Source of the DNA: JBOGGN01 sp050744165
Lineage (GTDB): Bacteria > Actinomycetota > Acidimicrobiia > Acidimicrobiales > Palsa-688
Length of the DNA: 20,582 bases
Assembly (NCBI GenBank): GCA_050744165.1
Contig: JBOGGN010000297.1
Location: forward strand, 1-20,582
Direction: 5' to 3'
Positions 14,654 to 20,582 of this stretch are shown here, in pieces. How positions within the stretch are numbered: position 1 is the first letter of the stretch; the number at the start of each line of letters is the position of its first letter. The notes under the pieces were generated by a model that made no database searches, was not told where the DNA came from, and was given only the letters and a program-made list of their open reading frames with translations. Position numbers and translations under genes: made by a program.

Positions 14654-14719
14654 CCGCCCCGCCGAGCGCCCCCGGCCGTCGCCTGACCGCCCCGCCGAGC
14701 GCCCCAGGCCGTCGCCTGA
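14654..14719. repeat. 33-bp tandem duplication upstream of the acetoacetyl-CoA synthetase gene
   Basis: Two adjacent 33-bp units (14654-14686 and 14687-14719) begin CCGCCCCGCCGAGCGCCCC and differ at one base (C/A). They occupy the spacer between bsaP and the synthetase start, which may hold the latter's promoter; no clear -10/-35 pair is visible there. Confidence 0.93.
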
Positions 14720-14768
14720 CCGGGTGACGGGTCGGCCCGGGCCACCCCCTGATCGATCGGACGGGCGG

Positions 14769-14975
14769 TCATGGCTCCTCGATCCGTCCGTGGGCCGAAC
14801 ACGTCGCCTCGACCCGAACCGGCGTCACCCTCACGGTCATCCGCCGCCCGCAAGACGGGCAGAACCGGGGCGGGTCGAGCGGCCGCCGACACCCGCCGCA
14901 ACTCGCCTGCGGCCGCCCGCACCCCACGCAGAACAGCGGGTCTGAGCGTCCCACCAGTCTCGGCGGGTCAGCCAA
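14769..14975 (-). CDS. bsaP: Biotin synthase auxiliary protein, BsaP-type zinc-ribbon-like small protein
   Basis: This is a 68-residue Cys-rich protein directly after bioB, overlapping it by 8 bp. Seen: three CxxC pairs (Cys16/19, Cys26/29, Cys39/42), then Cys59 and His62 in CSAHG. The segment PPRFCPSCGRRMTVRVTP followed by ATCSAHG is the hallmark of the actinobacterial BsaP family (Mycobacterium tuberculosis Rv1590 type), which mycobacterial BioB needs in order to make biotin, probably through an iron-sulfur cluster it carries. The start is either TTG at 14975 (overlapping the bioB stop) or GTG at 14954; neither has a clear ribosome site, and coupling to bioB favours TTG. Assignment rests on remembered family features and the bioB context. 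Confidence 0.85.
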   Translation of the reverse strand: MADPPRLVGRSDPLFCVGCGRPQASCGGCRRPLDPPRFCPSCGRRMTVRVTPVRVEATCSAHGRIEEP

Positions 14976-15981
14976 CCGTGCGCCGCACCGGCATGGCCAG
15001 GTCGGACAGCATTTGCAGGTCCTGGGCCGGGTCTCGCCCGAGCGTCGTCAGGTAGTTGCCGATGATGAGAGCATTGACCCCGGCGGTCATCCCCAGAACT
15101 TGCAGGTCGCGCAGCGTGACCTCGCGGCCACCGGCATATCGCAGGATCACCTCGGGGAGCGCCAGGCGCAACAGGGCGATCCACCGCAGCGCCTCCAGCG
15201 GATCCAACAGCGGGCGGCCACCCAGGGGCGTGCCGGGGCGGGGATTCAAGAAGTTGACCGGGACCTCGACGGGGTCGACGGTCCGTAGCTGCTCGAGCAG
15301 CTCCACCCGCTGAGCGGCAGATTCGCCCATACCCAGCAGGACACCGCAGCACAGCTGCATGCCGGCGGCGCGGACGCGGAGGCAGGTGTCGAAGCGTTCC
15401 TCCCAGGTGTGGGTGGTGACGATCTGGCCGAAAAAGGACCGAGCTGTTTCCAGGTTGTGGTTGTACCGGTGGACTCCGGCCGCGGCCAGACGTTGGGCCT
15501 GGTCGGTGGAGAGGATGCCGGCGCTGACGGCCACGTTGAGGCCGGTCTCCGCTCGCACCGCGGCGGTTGCCGCCAGCACCTGCGACATGATCCGCTCGTC
15601 GGGGCCTCGTACCGCCAGCACGATGCAGAACTCGGATGCCCCGAGAGCCGCCGTCTCCCGGGCCGCCGCCACCACCTCGACCGGATCGAGAAACGGCGTC
15701 GCCTTCACTGGGGTCGGAAACTTGGCCGACTGGCTGCAGAAGTGGCAGTCCTCCGGGCAGCCGCCGGTCTTGGCCGACAGGATGCCCTCCACCTCGACCT
15801 CAGGCCCGCAGCGAGCCAGCCGGACCTCATGCGCCAGGGCCGCCAGGGCCGGTACCGACTCCACCGGCAACGCCGCCAGCGCCGCCAGTTCGTCGCCCGA
15901 GAGATCGCGCTCCTCGTCGAACAGGGCCGCCGACGCCGACGCCAGCAGCTCGCGGGGCGACGTCCACGCGCTCGCTGTCAT
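14968..15981 (-). CDS. bioB: Biotin synthase (radical SAM)
   Basis: This 337-residue cytoplasmic enzyme inserts sulfur into dethiobiotin, the last step of biotin synthesis. Seen: the radical SAM cluster motif CPEDCHFC (Cys75, Cys79, Cys82), EFCIVLAVRGPDER with Cys119, YNHNLETARSFF, LCCGVLLGMGE with Cys211, the NFLNPRPGTPL segment and RYAGGRE with Arg281. These match Escherichia coli Cys53/57/60, Cys97, Cys188 and Arg260. Odd: the position of E. coli Cys128, the fourth kind of auxiliary-cluster ligand, is Val152 here (in NVAVSAGIL). The ATG at 15981 has only a weak ribosome site. It lies 52 bp after a NifU-type scaffold gene and overlaps bsaP, so the three are probably one transcript. Confidence 0.95.
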   Translation of the reverse strand: MTASAWTSPRELLASASAALFDEERDLSGDELAALAALPVESVPALAALAHEVRLARCGPEVEVEGILSAKTGGCPEDCHFCSQSAKFPTPVKATPFLDPVEVVAAARETAALGASEFCIVLAVRGPDERIMSQVLAATAAVRAETGLNVAVSAGILSTDQAQRLAAAGVHRYNHNLETARSFFGQIVTTHTWEERFDTCLRVRAAGMQLCCGVLLGMGESAAQRVELLEQLRTVDPVEVPVNFLNPRPGTPLGGRPLLDPLEALRWIALLRLALPEVILRYAGGREVTLRDLQVLGMTAGVNALIIGNYLTTLGRDPAQDLQMLSDLAMPVRRTVG

Positions 15982-16033
15982 GGGTATCCGCGTGGACTCG
16001 CGTTACGCGCCACTCCGCAGCCCTCGATCGGGC

Positions 16034-16405
16034 TCAGTAACCCTTGGGCACGTAGCCGCCGCGACCCATGGAGATGCTCAGCTCCATGTCTTCCTCCTCG
16101 TCGACACCACCACGGACCTCCGTCACCCAAGCAAGGCGATCCTTGACGATGCGCTCGATGCCCGCCTTCAAGGTGGAGGTGCTGACCGCGCAAGAACTGC
16201 AGGCGCCCTGCAACCTGACCTCGACGATGCCCTCTCGGGTATCCACAGAGACCAGCAACAGATCGCCGCCATCGGCCTGCACGGCCGGTCGGATGAGCTC
16301 GATCAGGCTCGTCAGATCCTTCACCCGCTGCTCGGTCTCCTCGTCCTGGACCGCAGTTCCGTTGACCGCGTTCCCCGGCTCCGGCGTCCCGTTCTCATCA
16401 CCCAT
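16034..16405 (-). CDS. NifU-domain iron-sulfur scaffold protein
   Basis: This 123-residue protein is of the NifU C-terminal-domain (Nfu) type, which assembles or carries an Fe-S cluster for delivery to target enzymes in the cytoplasm. Seen: a flexible acidic N-terminus (about 1-24), then the Nfu domain with LIRPAVQADGGDLLLV, VRLQGACSSCAVSTSTLKAGIE containing the cluster-binding CSSC (Cys69, Cys72), and the following helix IERIVKDRLAWVTEV. A short C-terminal extension ends GGYVPKGY. The ATG at 16405 has a strong GAGGAGG ribosome site. It is first in a minus-strand run with bioB and bsaP, suggesting cluster supply to BioB; that link is inferred from order only. Confidence 0.92.
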   Translation of the reverse strand: MGDENGTPEPGNAVNGTAVQDEETEQRVKDLTSLIELIRPAVQADGGDLLLVSVDTREGIVEVRLQGACSSCAVSTSTLKAGIERIVKDRLAWVTEVRGGVDEEEDMELSISMGRGGYVPKGY

Positions 16406-16464
16406 GGCACACCCTCCTCACCAGCCATGCTGCCATGTAGCGGGGCATTTTCCCAACCCCTGGA

Positions 16465-16470
16465 TAGTGT
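16465..16470 (+). promoter_or_regulatory. Probable -10 box of a leaderless hydrolase transcript
   Basis: TAGTGT lies seven bases before the ATG at 16478, without a ribosome site. No convincing -35 box is visible. The same hexamer stands before the DUF2630 start. Confidence 0.45.
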
Positions 16471-16477
16471 GCGGCAC

Positions 16478-17236
16478 ATGGACGAGTCGCCCGTCATGCA
16501 TGGAGCCGAGCCGTTTTCCGCCCCCGGCGGGCCGCACGGGGCGTTGGTCCTCCACGGCTTCACAGGGACGCCGCAGTCGATGCGCAGCCTGGCCGAGGCG
16601 CTGGCGGCGGCCGGCTTCGCCGTTGACCTTCCCCTCCTGCCCGGTCACGGCACGAGCGCAGAGGACATGGCGACCACCGGCTGGGCCGATTGGTCAGCGG
16701 CGGCCGAGGCGGCGTACGAGAAGCTGGCCGCCAGCTGTGACCGCGTCGTGGTGGCCGGGCTGTCGATGGGCGGCACGCTCACCGCGTGGCTCGCCAGCCG
16801 CCACTCCGAGATCGCCGGAATTGCGGTCATCAACGGACTCATCGACCCCATTGCCCCCGAGGCCCGCCAGGTGCTCGACATCATGCTGGCCCAGGGCGTC
16901 CTCGAGGTCCCGGGCATCGGAAGCGACATCGCCAAACCGGGCAGCAAGGAGTTGTCGTACGGCACGACCCCGGTGGCGACCACCAAGGCGCTGATGGACA
17001 GCGTCGAGGGGCTGGCCGGCGAGTGGGCAAAGATCACCTCACCGGTGCTGATCTTCAACAGCCCCCAGGACCACGTGGTGCCGCCTTCCTCGAGCGACAC
17101 GCTGGCGGCGGCGGTGAAGGGGCCCGTCGAGCGCATCACCTTGGCCCGCAGCTACCACGTGGCCACGTTGGACTACGACCAAGACCTCATTGAGCGGGAG
17201 ACGGTCGCGTTCGCCAAGCGGGTCACTGCGGGCTAG
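16478..17236 (+). CDS. Alpha/beta hydrolase (carboxylesterase / monoacylglycerol lipase-like)
   Basis: This is a 252-residue cytoplasmic serine hydrolase with the fold and motifs of small carboxylesterases such as Est30. Seen: the oxyanion region VLHGFTGTPQSM (about 23-34), LPLLPGHGTSAEDMATTGWADW, the nucleophile elbow GLSMGG, the acid in FNSPQDHVVPP, and the catalytic histidine in RSYHVATLDYD near the C-terminus. The short cap between the elbow and the acid fits the esterase/monoacylglycerol-lipase group; the natural substrate is unknown. The ATG at 16478 is supported by the adjacent -10 box; a second ATG at 16496 is possible. A long in-frame extension upstream runs antisense through bioB and nifU and is not coding. 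It is divergent from the nifU-bioB-bsaP run. Confidence 0.9.
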   Translation: MDESPVMHGAEPFSAPGGPHGALVLHGFTGTPQSMRSLAEALAAAGFAVDLPLLPGHGTSAEDMATTGWADWSAAAEAAYEKLAASCDRVVVAGLSMGGTLTAWLASRHSEIAGIAVINGLIDPIAPEARQVLDIMLAQGVLEVPGIGSDIAKPGSKELSYGTTPVATTKALMDSVEGLAGEWAKITSPVLIFNSPQDHVVPPSSSDTLAAAVKGPVERITLARSYHVATLDYDQDLIERETVAFAKRVTAG

Positions 17237-17386
17237 GGCAGGGGCCCGCGGGTCGCTCGGCTGGGCCGGGGATGCGCGGTGCCTGGGCGTCGACGTTGCG
17301 CGGCGACAACTCGGGACATCGGCCACAGAGGGGCACCAAAGCGAACCAACAGGTGAGCTCGTTGGGGACATGGCCCTGGTCGAAGG

Positions 17387-17460
17387 TCATTCTTGGCCGC
17401 GTTCGGTGAAGTTGGGATGCGAAATTGCTGTGCAGGTGCAGCTGGCGCGGTCAGGTTCAC
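17387..17460. repeat. Dispersed repeat element, copy B
   Basis: This is the partner of 5101-5174: 64 of 74 positions match by my count. It is followed by two diverged 19-bp units (17447-17465 and 17466-17484, the first overlapping the element) and a broken third. It lies in the spacer between the convergent hydrolase (plus) and Rpf-like (minus) genes. The non-coding stretch 17237-17532 holds nothing else I can name. Confidence 0.88.
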
Positions 17461-17532
17461 GGATCGCGGTCAAGTTCAGCCGATGCGGTTCTCGAAACAC
17501 CCGCTTCGCGCGACGCCCTGCCGATGAGGCGG

Positions 17533-18651
17533 CTACAGCAGACCCAAGGCGGCCGCGCAGGCCGGCCACTGGCCCCAGCCCGAAAGGGATTGGTCCTTCA
17601 TAGCGGCCTCGTCCTGCATCGACGGCGGCTCCTGGTCAGGCCGGCCCGGGTAGCCGAGCCCGGTCCAGGTCGACTGGCTGAACTGGTAGGCACCGAAAAA
17701 GCCGTTGCCGGTGTTCTCTTGGTAGTTGCCGCTCGACTCGCACATGCGCAGCGACAACCACACCCCACCTGCACCGCCGCTGGCAGCGGGACCGCCAGTT
17801 GAGCCACTGCCGCCGGAATTCGTCGCTACCGGGGTGGCGATCGGCAGGCCGCCAGCCTGGTTGACGACCGAGAGCAATCCGTTGTTGACCGGAAGACCCT
17901 GGGGATTGGGGGCCGCCGGCTTCGCAGAGGCGGCAGAGGCGGCGGCAGAGGCGGCGGAGGCGGCCTGGGCGGCTGAGGCGGCGGCTGCCTCTTGGGCCGC
18001 GGCTGCCTGCTGGGCTGCGGTGATCTGCGCTTGCAGGCTCTCCAACTGCCCCTGGGCGGCGGTCGCCACCGAGACCGCGTTTGCCCGGAGTGCGGAGAGG
18101 TTATTGGCTGCGTCCACGTTGGCCTGCTGCGCAGCGCGCATCGCCACCTGCTGGGACTGCAGCTGGACCTCGAGCTGGCGGAGCTGGTCCCCCGTGTCGG
18201 TGAGGTCGCCCGACGCGATCTGCTCGTACTCCCGGTTGACGGTGACATCGCCTGCTTGCACCGAGGTCATCAGGTTGACCGGGATGTCGCCGACCATGTA
18301 GGCCTGGATCGCCTGGTTGACCAGGACCGTGCGGTTGGCCTGCACGGATTGCACCGTGGCGTTGTACTGGTTGCCCACCGCCACCAAGCGGGCCGAGGTG
18401 GCACCCACCTGCAAACGGGCCTGGTCGAGGTCCTGGGTCAGTTGGTGGACCCGCCCGGCTGCGGCGTCGACCTTGGCCGTGAGGGCCGACAGGCTCGCCT
18501 GAGCCGGGCTGGGCTGGTCAGCAGCGGCCGGGGAGAGGCTCGCCACCGGCACCACGAGCGCGGCCAACAACAACAGCGCGATGGGTGTCTTGCGAGTGAC
18601 GGCTGCCGACCGTCGTCGGCCGCTACACCCCAGTACCGTCCTGGCTTCCAC
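17533..18651 (-). CDS. Secreted coiled-coil protein with C-terminal Rpf/transglycosylase-like domain
   Basis: This is a 372-residue exported protein likely to act on cell-wall peptidoglycan. Seen: a signal peptide (RRR near residues 12-14, hydrophobic core LLLLAALVVPVASL, probable cleavage after PAAA near 44), a long helical coiled-coil region (about 50-240) rich in Gln/Ala, an Ala/Ser-rich stretch and a Gly/Ser linker, then from about 296 an Rpf-like lysozyme-fold domain. That domain has CESSGNYQENTGNGFFGAYQFS followed by STW, with the expected catalytic Glu305 and Cys304/Cys365 placed to form a disulfide. The start is GTG at 18651, with GGAGAG nine bases ahead. The coiled coil resembles those of RipA/PcsB-type wall hydrolases, which usually end in NlpC/P60. 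It could be a resuscitation-promoting factor or a lytic transglycosylase. Confidence 0.85.
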   Translation of the reverse strand: MEARTVLGCSGRRRSAAVTRKTPIALLLLAALVVPVASLSPAAADQPSPAQASLSALTAKVDAAAGRVHQLTQDLDQARLQVGATSARLVAVGNQYNATVQSVQANRTVLVNQAIQAYMVGDIPVNLMTSVQAGDVTVNREYEQIASGDLTDTGDQLRQLEVQLQSQQVAMRAAQQANVDAANNLSALRANAVSVATAAQGQLESLQAQITAAQQAAAAQEAAAASAAQAASAASAAASAASAKPAAPNPQGLPVNNGLLSVVNQAGGLPIATPVATNSGGSGSTGGPAASGGAGGVWLSLRMCESSGNYQENTGNGFFGAYQFSQSTWTGLGYPGRPDQEPPSMQDEAAMKDQSLSGWGQWPACAAALGLL

Positions 18652-19004
18652 CGTTGAAGACTCTCCGGCTAACGCCACAACCGGGCGACCGTACTCAACG
18701 CAACAATCGGCGCGCAATACCGCATGAAATATTCAAAGCGCGGTACCAGCTCGGTCCAGGGCCGCGCACCTGGCCCTCGATGGTGTTCTGGGACGCGATT
18801 CTGGAGGCTGCAGGCCCTCGCGGGAGCGGCCGCAACCTACGCAGCCCCGGAGGTTGGAAGGCCGAACGCGAACGCCCCTCGAGCCCTGAGCCACCCAGCG
18901 CAGCGCAGCCCTGAGCCCGGAAAACAGAGTGCCGGAACAGAGTGCCGGAACAGTGTGCCGGCGGACCGGAACCGCCAGGCCCCGGTCCGTCGAACCGCCG
19001 TCTC
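18652..19004. other. Non-coding spacer upstream of the Rpf-like gene
   Basis: These 353 bases separate the stop of yceI and the start of the Rpf-like gene, both on the minus strand. I see no gene and could not recognise a ydaO-type (c-di-AMP) riboswitch, which often precedes rpf genes. The part nearest the Rpf-like start is less GC-rich (CATGAAATATTCAAAG near 18723), as expected for a promoter, but no convincing -10/-35 pair could be fixed. A 13-bp tandem repeat lies near the yceI end. Confidence 0.6.
18925..18963. repeat. 13-bp tandem repeat, three copies
   Basis: CAGAGTGCCGGAA occurs at 18925-18937 and 18938-18950, with a variant CAGTGTGCCGGCG at 18951-18963. It lies 42 bases past the yceI stop. 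Confidence 0.93.
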
Positions 19005-19625
19005 TCAGGAGGCTGCAGGCTCCTCTGCAGCCGGCGCGCCTGCCGCGGCCGCCCCGGCCGGCGGCTGCAGGACTGCCTCGGCCTCGATCGTGACCTGCAC
19101 CTTGTCTCCGACTACGACGCCGACACCGTCGGGAAGCGGCATGTTGAACTCGATCCCGAACTCCTTCCGGCTGATCTCGGTCGTGGCGGTGAATCCTGCC
19201 CGCACCCCGCCGAAGGGATCGGGGCCGAAGCCGTTGACCTCGACGTTGAGTTGTACGGACTTGGTGACGCCGTGCAGGGTGAGATCGCCCGTGACCACGT
19301 AACCGTCTCGGCCGGCGGCCACGCTGGTCGACTGGAACGTCATCTTCGGATGTGTGTCCACGTCGAAGAAGTCCGCGCTACGGAGGTGGCCGTCCCGATT
19401 GGCGTCGTTGGTGTCGATGGAGCTGAGGTCGACGGTGGCAGTGACGCTGGACTGCGCTGGGTCAGTGGCGGTAACGATCTGGCCCTCGAAGGTCCCGAAC
19501 CGGCCGCGGACCTTGCTCACCATCATGTGACGAACGCTGAAGGAGACCTCGCTGTGAACCGGATCGATGTTCCAAACCCCGGCCTGATAGCCCGAAATGG
19601 TCGAGCTGTTGATAGTGGTGCTCAT
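19005..19625 (-). CDS. YceI family lipid-binding-like protein
   Basis: This is a YceI-domain protein (206 residues from this start), a lipocalin-like barrel that binds isoprenoid or other long hydrophobic ligands in characterised members. Seen: GVWNIDPVHSEVSFSVRHMMVSKVRGRFGTFEG at the N-terminus, SADFFDVDTHPKMTFQS in the middle, GDLTLHGVTKSV and a RKEFGIEFN segment; the last 20 residues are an Ala/Pro/Glu tail. No signal peptide is visible, so it appears cytoplasmic, as in many actinobacteria. Two starts are possible: ATG 19631 lies only three bases after GGAGG, while ATG 19625 has the better nine-base spacing and is preferred. It is divergent from a MarR regulator, with a shared operator/promoter region. 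Confidence 0.92.
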   Translation of the reverse strand: MSTTINSSTISGYQAGVWNIDPVHSEVSFSVRHMMVSKVRGRFGTFEGQIVTATDPAQSSVTATVDLSSIDTNDANRDGHLRSADFFDVDTHPKMTFQSTSVAAGRDGYVVTGDLTLHGVTKSVQLNVEVNGFGPDPFGGVRAGFTATTEISRKEFGIEFNMPLPDGVGVVVGDKVQVTIEAEAVLQPPAGAAAAGAPAAEEPAAS

Positions 19626-19645
19626 CGCCATTTTCCTCCTCGATC

Positions 19646-19708
19646 GTTGGTCAACCGTGATGGTTGAACTCTCAACCTACTCTACGTCGGGATCGTTGAA
19701 AAGTCAAC
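19646..19708. promoter_or_regulatory. Palindromic operator array between yceI and marR
   Basis: Two clear inverted repeats share the pattern GTTGAnnnnTCAAC: GGTTGAACTCTCAACC (19662-19677) and GTTGAAAAGTCAAC (19695-19708). A shorter related site GTTGGTCAAC lies at 19646-19655. The pattern and divergent layout are typical of MarR operators, so autoregulation and control of yceI are likely (inferred). The site at 19695-19708 covers the -35 boxes of both promoters. Confidence 0.8.
19679..19707 (-). promoter_or_regulatory. Promoter of yceI
   Basis: On the minus strand: -35 TTGACT (19707-19702), a 17-base spacer and -10 TAGAGT (19684-19679). Transcription would begin inside the palindrome 19662-19677, and a GAGGAGG ribosome site follows before the yceI start. 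Confidence 0.7.
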
Positions 19709-19724
19709 TACCCATCGCTACTCT
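19696..19724 (+). promoter_or_regulatory. Promoter of the MarR regulator gene (leaderless)
   Basis: -35 TTGAAA (19696-19701), a 17-base spacer and -10 TACTCT (19719-19724); the GTG at 19732 follows seven bases later with no ribosome site, so the transcript is probably leaderless. The -35 box is part of the palindrome 19695-19708. Confidence 0.7.
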
Positions 19725-19731
19725 TGATGTC

Positions 19732-20364
19732 GTGACCACAACACCTGCCGCCCAGCCCCGTTGGCTGACGGACGACGAACAGGGATCGTGGCGCGCCTTC
19801 ATCGATGCTATTCGTCTGTTTACCAGCCAGATCGACCGTGAGTTGCAACGCCAGAGCGGCCTTAACCTGGCCTACTTCGAGATCTTGGTGACCCTGTCGG
19901 AGGCTCCCGAGCGCACCATGCGGATGAGTGAGCTCGCCGACCTCACCCTGACATCGCGTAGCCGGCTGTCTCATGCTGTGGCCCGGCTCGAAGAAGCCGG
20001 TTTGGTAGGGCGCCACTCATGTGCGTCAGATCGCCGCGGCTCCTATGCGGTGCTGACCGACGAGGGTTTGAAGGTCTTGGCCGGCGCTGCCCAGGGCCAT
20101 GTGGAGGCGGTGCGCCAGAACCTTTTCGACGTGCTGAGCCCGGCACAGGTGCAGACACTCGGTGAGATCAGCGCTGTCTTGCGCGATGCGCTGCACCGCC
20201 ACCTGGCCAGTGGGAACGGGGATGGCGATCCCGCCCCTGGTTGCCCGTCCATGGACATGACGGGCCGCCACGACACCGCCAACCCGAGCACCGCCGAGGC
20301 CAACCCGGGCGGCGCCGAGACGAGCGGCCCAACAGCCGAGACGAGCACCCCGCAGGGGGTCTGA
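19732..20364 (+). CDS. MarR family transcriptional regulator
   Basis: This is a 210-residue winged-helix repressor-type protein. Seen: WLTDDEQGSWRAFIDAIRLF, a common MarR N-terminus; the core LAYFEILVTLSEAPERTMRMSELAD; the recognition helix region SRSRLSHAVARLEEAGLV (76-92); the wing SDRRGSYAVLTDEG; and dimerisation helices to about residue 160. The last 50 residues are a Pro/Thr/Ala/Gly-rich tail containing a duplicated AETS motif, unusual for the family. The start is GTG at 19732, fixed by the promoter spacing and by WLTDDE starting near residue 11; the longer open frame upstream reads through the operator. The ligand is unknown. It is divergent from yceI, its most likely target. Confidence 0.92.
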   Translation: MTTTPAAQPRWLTDDEQGSWRAFIDAIRLFTSQIDRELQRQSGLNLAYFEILVTLSEAPERTMRMSELADLTLTSRSRLSHAVARLEEAGLVGRHSCASDRRGSYAVLTDEGLKVLAGAAQGHVEAVRQNLFDVLSPAQVQTLGEISAVLRDALHRHLASGNGDGDPAPGCPSMDMTGRHDTANPSTAEANPGGAETSGPTAETSTPQGV

Positions 20365-20430
20365 AAGGCGGCCAAACGCCTCCGAACACCCTCGTCACCA
20401 CTCACCAGCGGCTGGGGCTACCGTCGAGGA

Positions 20431-20582
20431 ATGCGCGGGAGCGAGCCGTCCCTGGCCCGAGCGGGGGCCGTGTTGGCGGAGGCGTCGGCCGTCGTCGCCC
20501 TTACCGGTGCCGGCATCTCCACCGACTCTGGCATCCCGGATTTCCGGGGCCCGCAAGGGGTGTGGACGAAGGATCCGGATGC
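20431..20582 (+). CDS. Sir2 family NAD-dependent deacylase, N-terminal part (runs off the window)
   Basis: Only about 50 residues are present. Seen: AVVALTGAGISTDSGIPDFRGPQGVW, which contains the GAGIS and DFRG NAD-binding signatures of sirtuins, enzymes that remove acyl groups from protein lysines with NAD. The ATG at 20431 is preceded by CGAGGA, which could be a ribosome site, and by TACCGT six bases upstream, a leaderless-type -10 box; the two cannot be told apart. It follows the MarR gene by 66 bp on the same strand and may be independent of it. Confidence 0.9.
   Translation, partial: MRGSEPSLARAGAVLAEASAVVALTGAGISTDSGIPDFRGPQGVWTKDPD

Noticed and set aside
12566..14686. Long plus-strand open frame (706 codons)
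   Set aside because: It is antisense to the clear acetoacetyl-CoA synthetase gene, with Arg/His/Pro-rich translation and no domain.
15359..16477. N-terminal extension of the alpha/beta hydrolase
   Set aside because: The in-frame stretch is antisense to bioB and the nifU gene and has no recognisable domain; the hydrolase fold begins just after the ATG at 16478.
18652..18900. ydaO-type c-di-AMP riboswitch ahead of the Rpf-like gene
   Set aside because: I looked for its conserved blocks on the minus strand and could not recognise them; only vague similarity near the GTTAGCCGGAGAG segment.
1..20582. tRNA, rRNA, transposase, integrase or phage genes
   Set aside because: I scanned both strands for T-loop-like GGTTCRA patterns with matching stems and for typical motifs of these proteins, and saw none.

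Overview
The window is high-GC DNA that almost certainly comes from an actinomycete-like bacterium (Actinomycetota). The support is a DUF2630 gene, a biotin synthase followed by a BsaP-type auxiliary gene, a secreted Rpf-like resuscitation/transglycosylase protein, frequent GTG starts, and several start codons placed 6-9 bases after a TAnnnT -10 box (leaderless transcription). I cannot place it to genus; an Acidimicrobiia-like soil or aquatic lineage would fit, but that is a guess.

Layout. 1-2728 (minus): the first two genes of a sugar-type ABC importer, an MsmK/UgpC-type ATPase and then a lipoprotein solute-binding protein, coupled by an ATGA overlap and running off the left edge. 2729-3220: promoter, inverted repeat and 35-bp tandem repeats. 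3221-4682 (minus): a GNAT acetyltransferase downstream of a sugar-phosphate-type nucleotidyltransferase. 4721-4963 (plus): DUF2630. 4964-5316: a structured spacer with a 19-bp tandem repeat. 5317-6888 (minus): a DHA2-type drug exporter, divergent from a small protein of unknown function (7078-7581). 7739-10884: a homogentisate (tyrosine/phenylalanine) degradation cluster, with homogentisate dioxygenase divergent from fumarylacetoacetase and an IclR regulator around a perfect palindrome. 11128-11345: a decayed glycosyltransferase remnant, then a patatin-like hydrolase. 12659-16405 (minus): a NifU-type Fe-S scaffold, BioB, BsaP and acetoacetyl-CoA synthetase. 16478-17236 (plus): an alpha/beta hydrolase. 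17533-18651 (minus): a secreted coiled-coil plus Rpf-like protein. 19005-19625 and 19732-20364: YceI and a divergent MarR regulator sharing a well-formed operator/promoter. 20431 to the end: the N-terminus of a sirtuin.

How the genes work together. Three units are coherent: homogentisate catabolism with its own regulator; Fe-S scaffold, biotin synthase and auxiliary protein in a row, consistent with the cluster-consuming chemistry of BioB; and the YceI/MarR pair with a palindrome lying over the -35 boxes of both divergent promoters.

The most unusual aspect is repeat structure. Nearly every spacer, and several protein tails or loops, carry short tandem duplications of different unit lengths (7, 13, 15/18, 19, 23, 33 and about 35 bp). 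A 74-base element with a leading inverted copy of a 19-bp unit occurs twice, 12 kb apart, each time between convergent genes. I found no tRNA, rRNA, CRISPR array, transposase or phage gene. I do not see a clear new multi-gene system; the best leads are the dispersed repeat element and a BioB lacking one cluster-ligand cysteine.
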